A DNA stretch of 7,960 nucleotides. Origin: Thauera sp. Lineage in GTDB: Bacteria > Pseudomonadota > Gammaproteobacteria > Burkholderiales > Rhodocyclaceae. Below, piece by piece: positions 7,878-7,960 of the stretch (position 1 is the first letter of the stretch; the number at the start of each line of letters is the position of its first letter). The notes under the pieces are model-generated. The model searched no databases. It was not told the DNA's origin and worked only from the letters and a program-made list of their open reading frames with translations. The DNA is taken from NCBI GenBank assembly GCA_023150215.1, contig JAKLLJ010000147.1, positions 1-7,960 of the forward strand. Reading direction: 5' to 3'. A program made the translations under genes and the position numbers.

Positions 7878-7960
7878 ATGGCCGTCAAGCTCGTCATCGT
7901 GGCGCTGCTCGCGCTGGTCGTCGTCAGCCTGTTCCAGGCATTGTTGGTGATGTTGAAGGG
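7878..7960 (+). CDS. Twin-transmembrane small protein, DUF2909-like (3' partial)
   Basis: An ATG at 7878 opens a frame that stays open to the window end. GGAG at 7867-7870 sits 7 nt upstream. The 27 visible residues begin MAVKLVIVALLALVVVSLF and continue QALLVMLK, a short N-terminal membrane helix with almost no cytoplasmic lead. A very small two-helix protein of this kind (DUF2909) commonly sits divergent from SURF1, just after the cox subunit III gene, in beta- and gammaproteobacteria. That context is the main support, since only the first helix can be seen. Its function is unknown. The frame is too short to be called by length alone. Confidence 0.72.
   Translation, partial: MAVKLVIVALLALVVVSLFQALLVMLK

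Noticed and set aside
7546..7950. A 134-codon plus-strand frame overlapping the SURF1 start and the DUF2909-like start
   Set aside because: It is in a different frame from the better supported small membrane protein at 7878 and antisense to SURF1. The Ser/Arg/Thr-rich product shows no domain.

Overview
The window is GC-rich (high GC at third codon positions) and looks chromosomal. The gene content and order (SURF1, a small membrane-anchored protein, ctaA, ctaB, with a twin-membrane DUF2909-type gene divergent from SURF1) match the cytochrome c oxidase assembly cluster of beta- and gammaproteobacteria. The overall character suggests a betaproteobacterium, perhaps Rhodocyclales (Thauera/Azoarcus-like). 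This placement is inference from gene order and composition only.

Layout. (1) Positions 1-1269, plus strand: the 3' part of a Na+/phosphate symporter of the NptA/PhoU-domain type, cut at its 5' end by the window edge. (2) 1270-1352: a short regulatory gap with a sigma70-like promoter whose -35 box lies inside a perfect 17-nt inverted repeat. (3) 1353-2279, plus: a MerR-type regulator with a cobalamin-binding C-terminal module (CarH/LitR class). (4) 2280-2521: an intergenic stretch filled by four REP-like palindromic units arranged as two inverted pairs. (5) 2531-4426, plus: a full RecQ DNA helicase. (6) 4427-4475: a convergent junction with overlapping inverted repeats. (7) 7826 down to 4476, minus: a compact operon SURF1, SCO/thioredoxin-like membrane protein, heme A synthase (ctaA), heme O synthase (ctaB), with a 14-nt overlap, a 10-nt gap and a 19-nt gap. 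(8) From 7878, plus: the start of a small twin-membrane protein, running off the window.

How the genes fit together. The minus-strand operon makes heme A (protoheme to heme O by CtaB, heme O to heme A by CtaA) and helps place it in subunit I of the aa3-type cytochrome c oxidase (SURF1). The structural cox genes are expected just beyond the right edge. The plus-strand genes on the left are separate transcription units: phosphate uptake, a probably self-regulated B12-dependent regulator, and DNA repair.

I see no mobile element gene, CRISPR array, tRNA or rRNA. The points most worth a second look are the B12 regulator (complete cobalamin motif, but Met where CarH has its light-adduct His) with its likely operator, the covarying REP-like pairs, and the unusual cysteine spacing in the small protein between SURF1 and CtaA.
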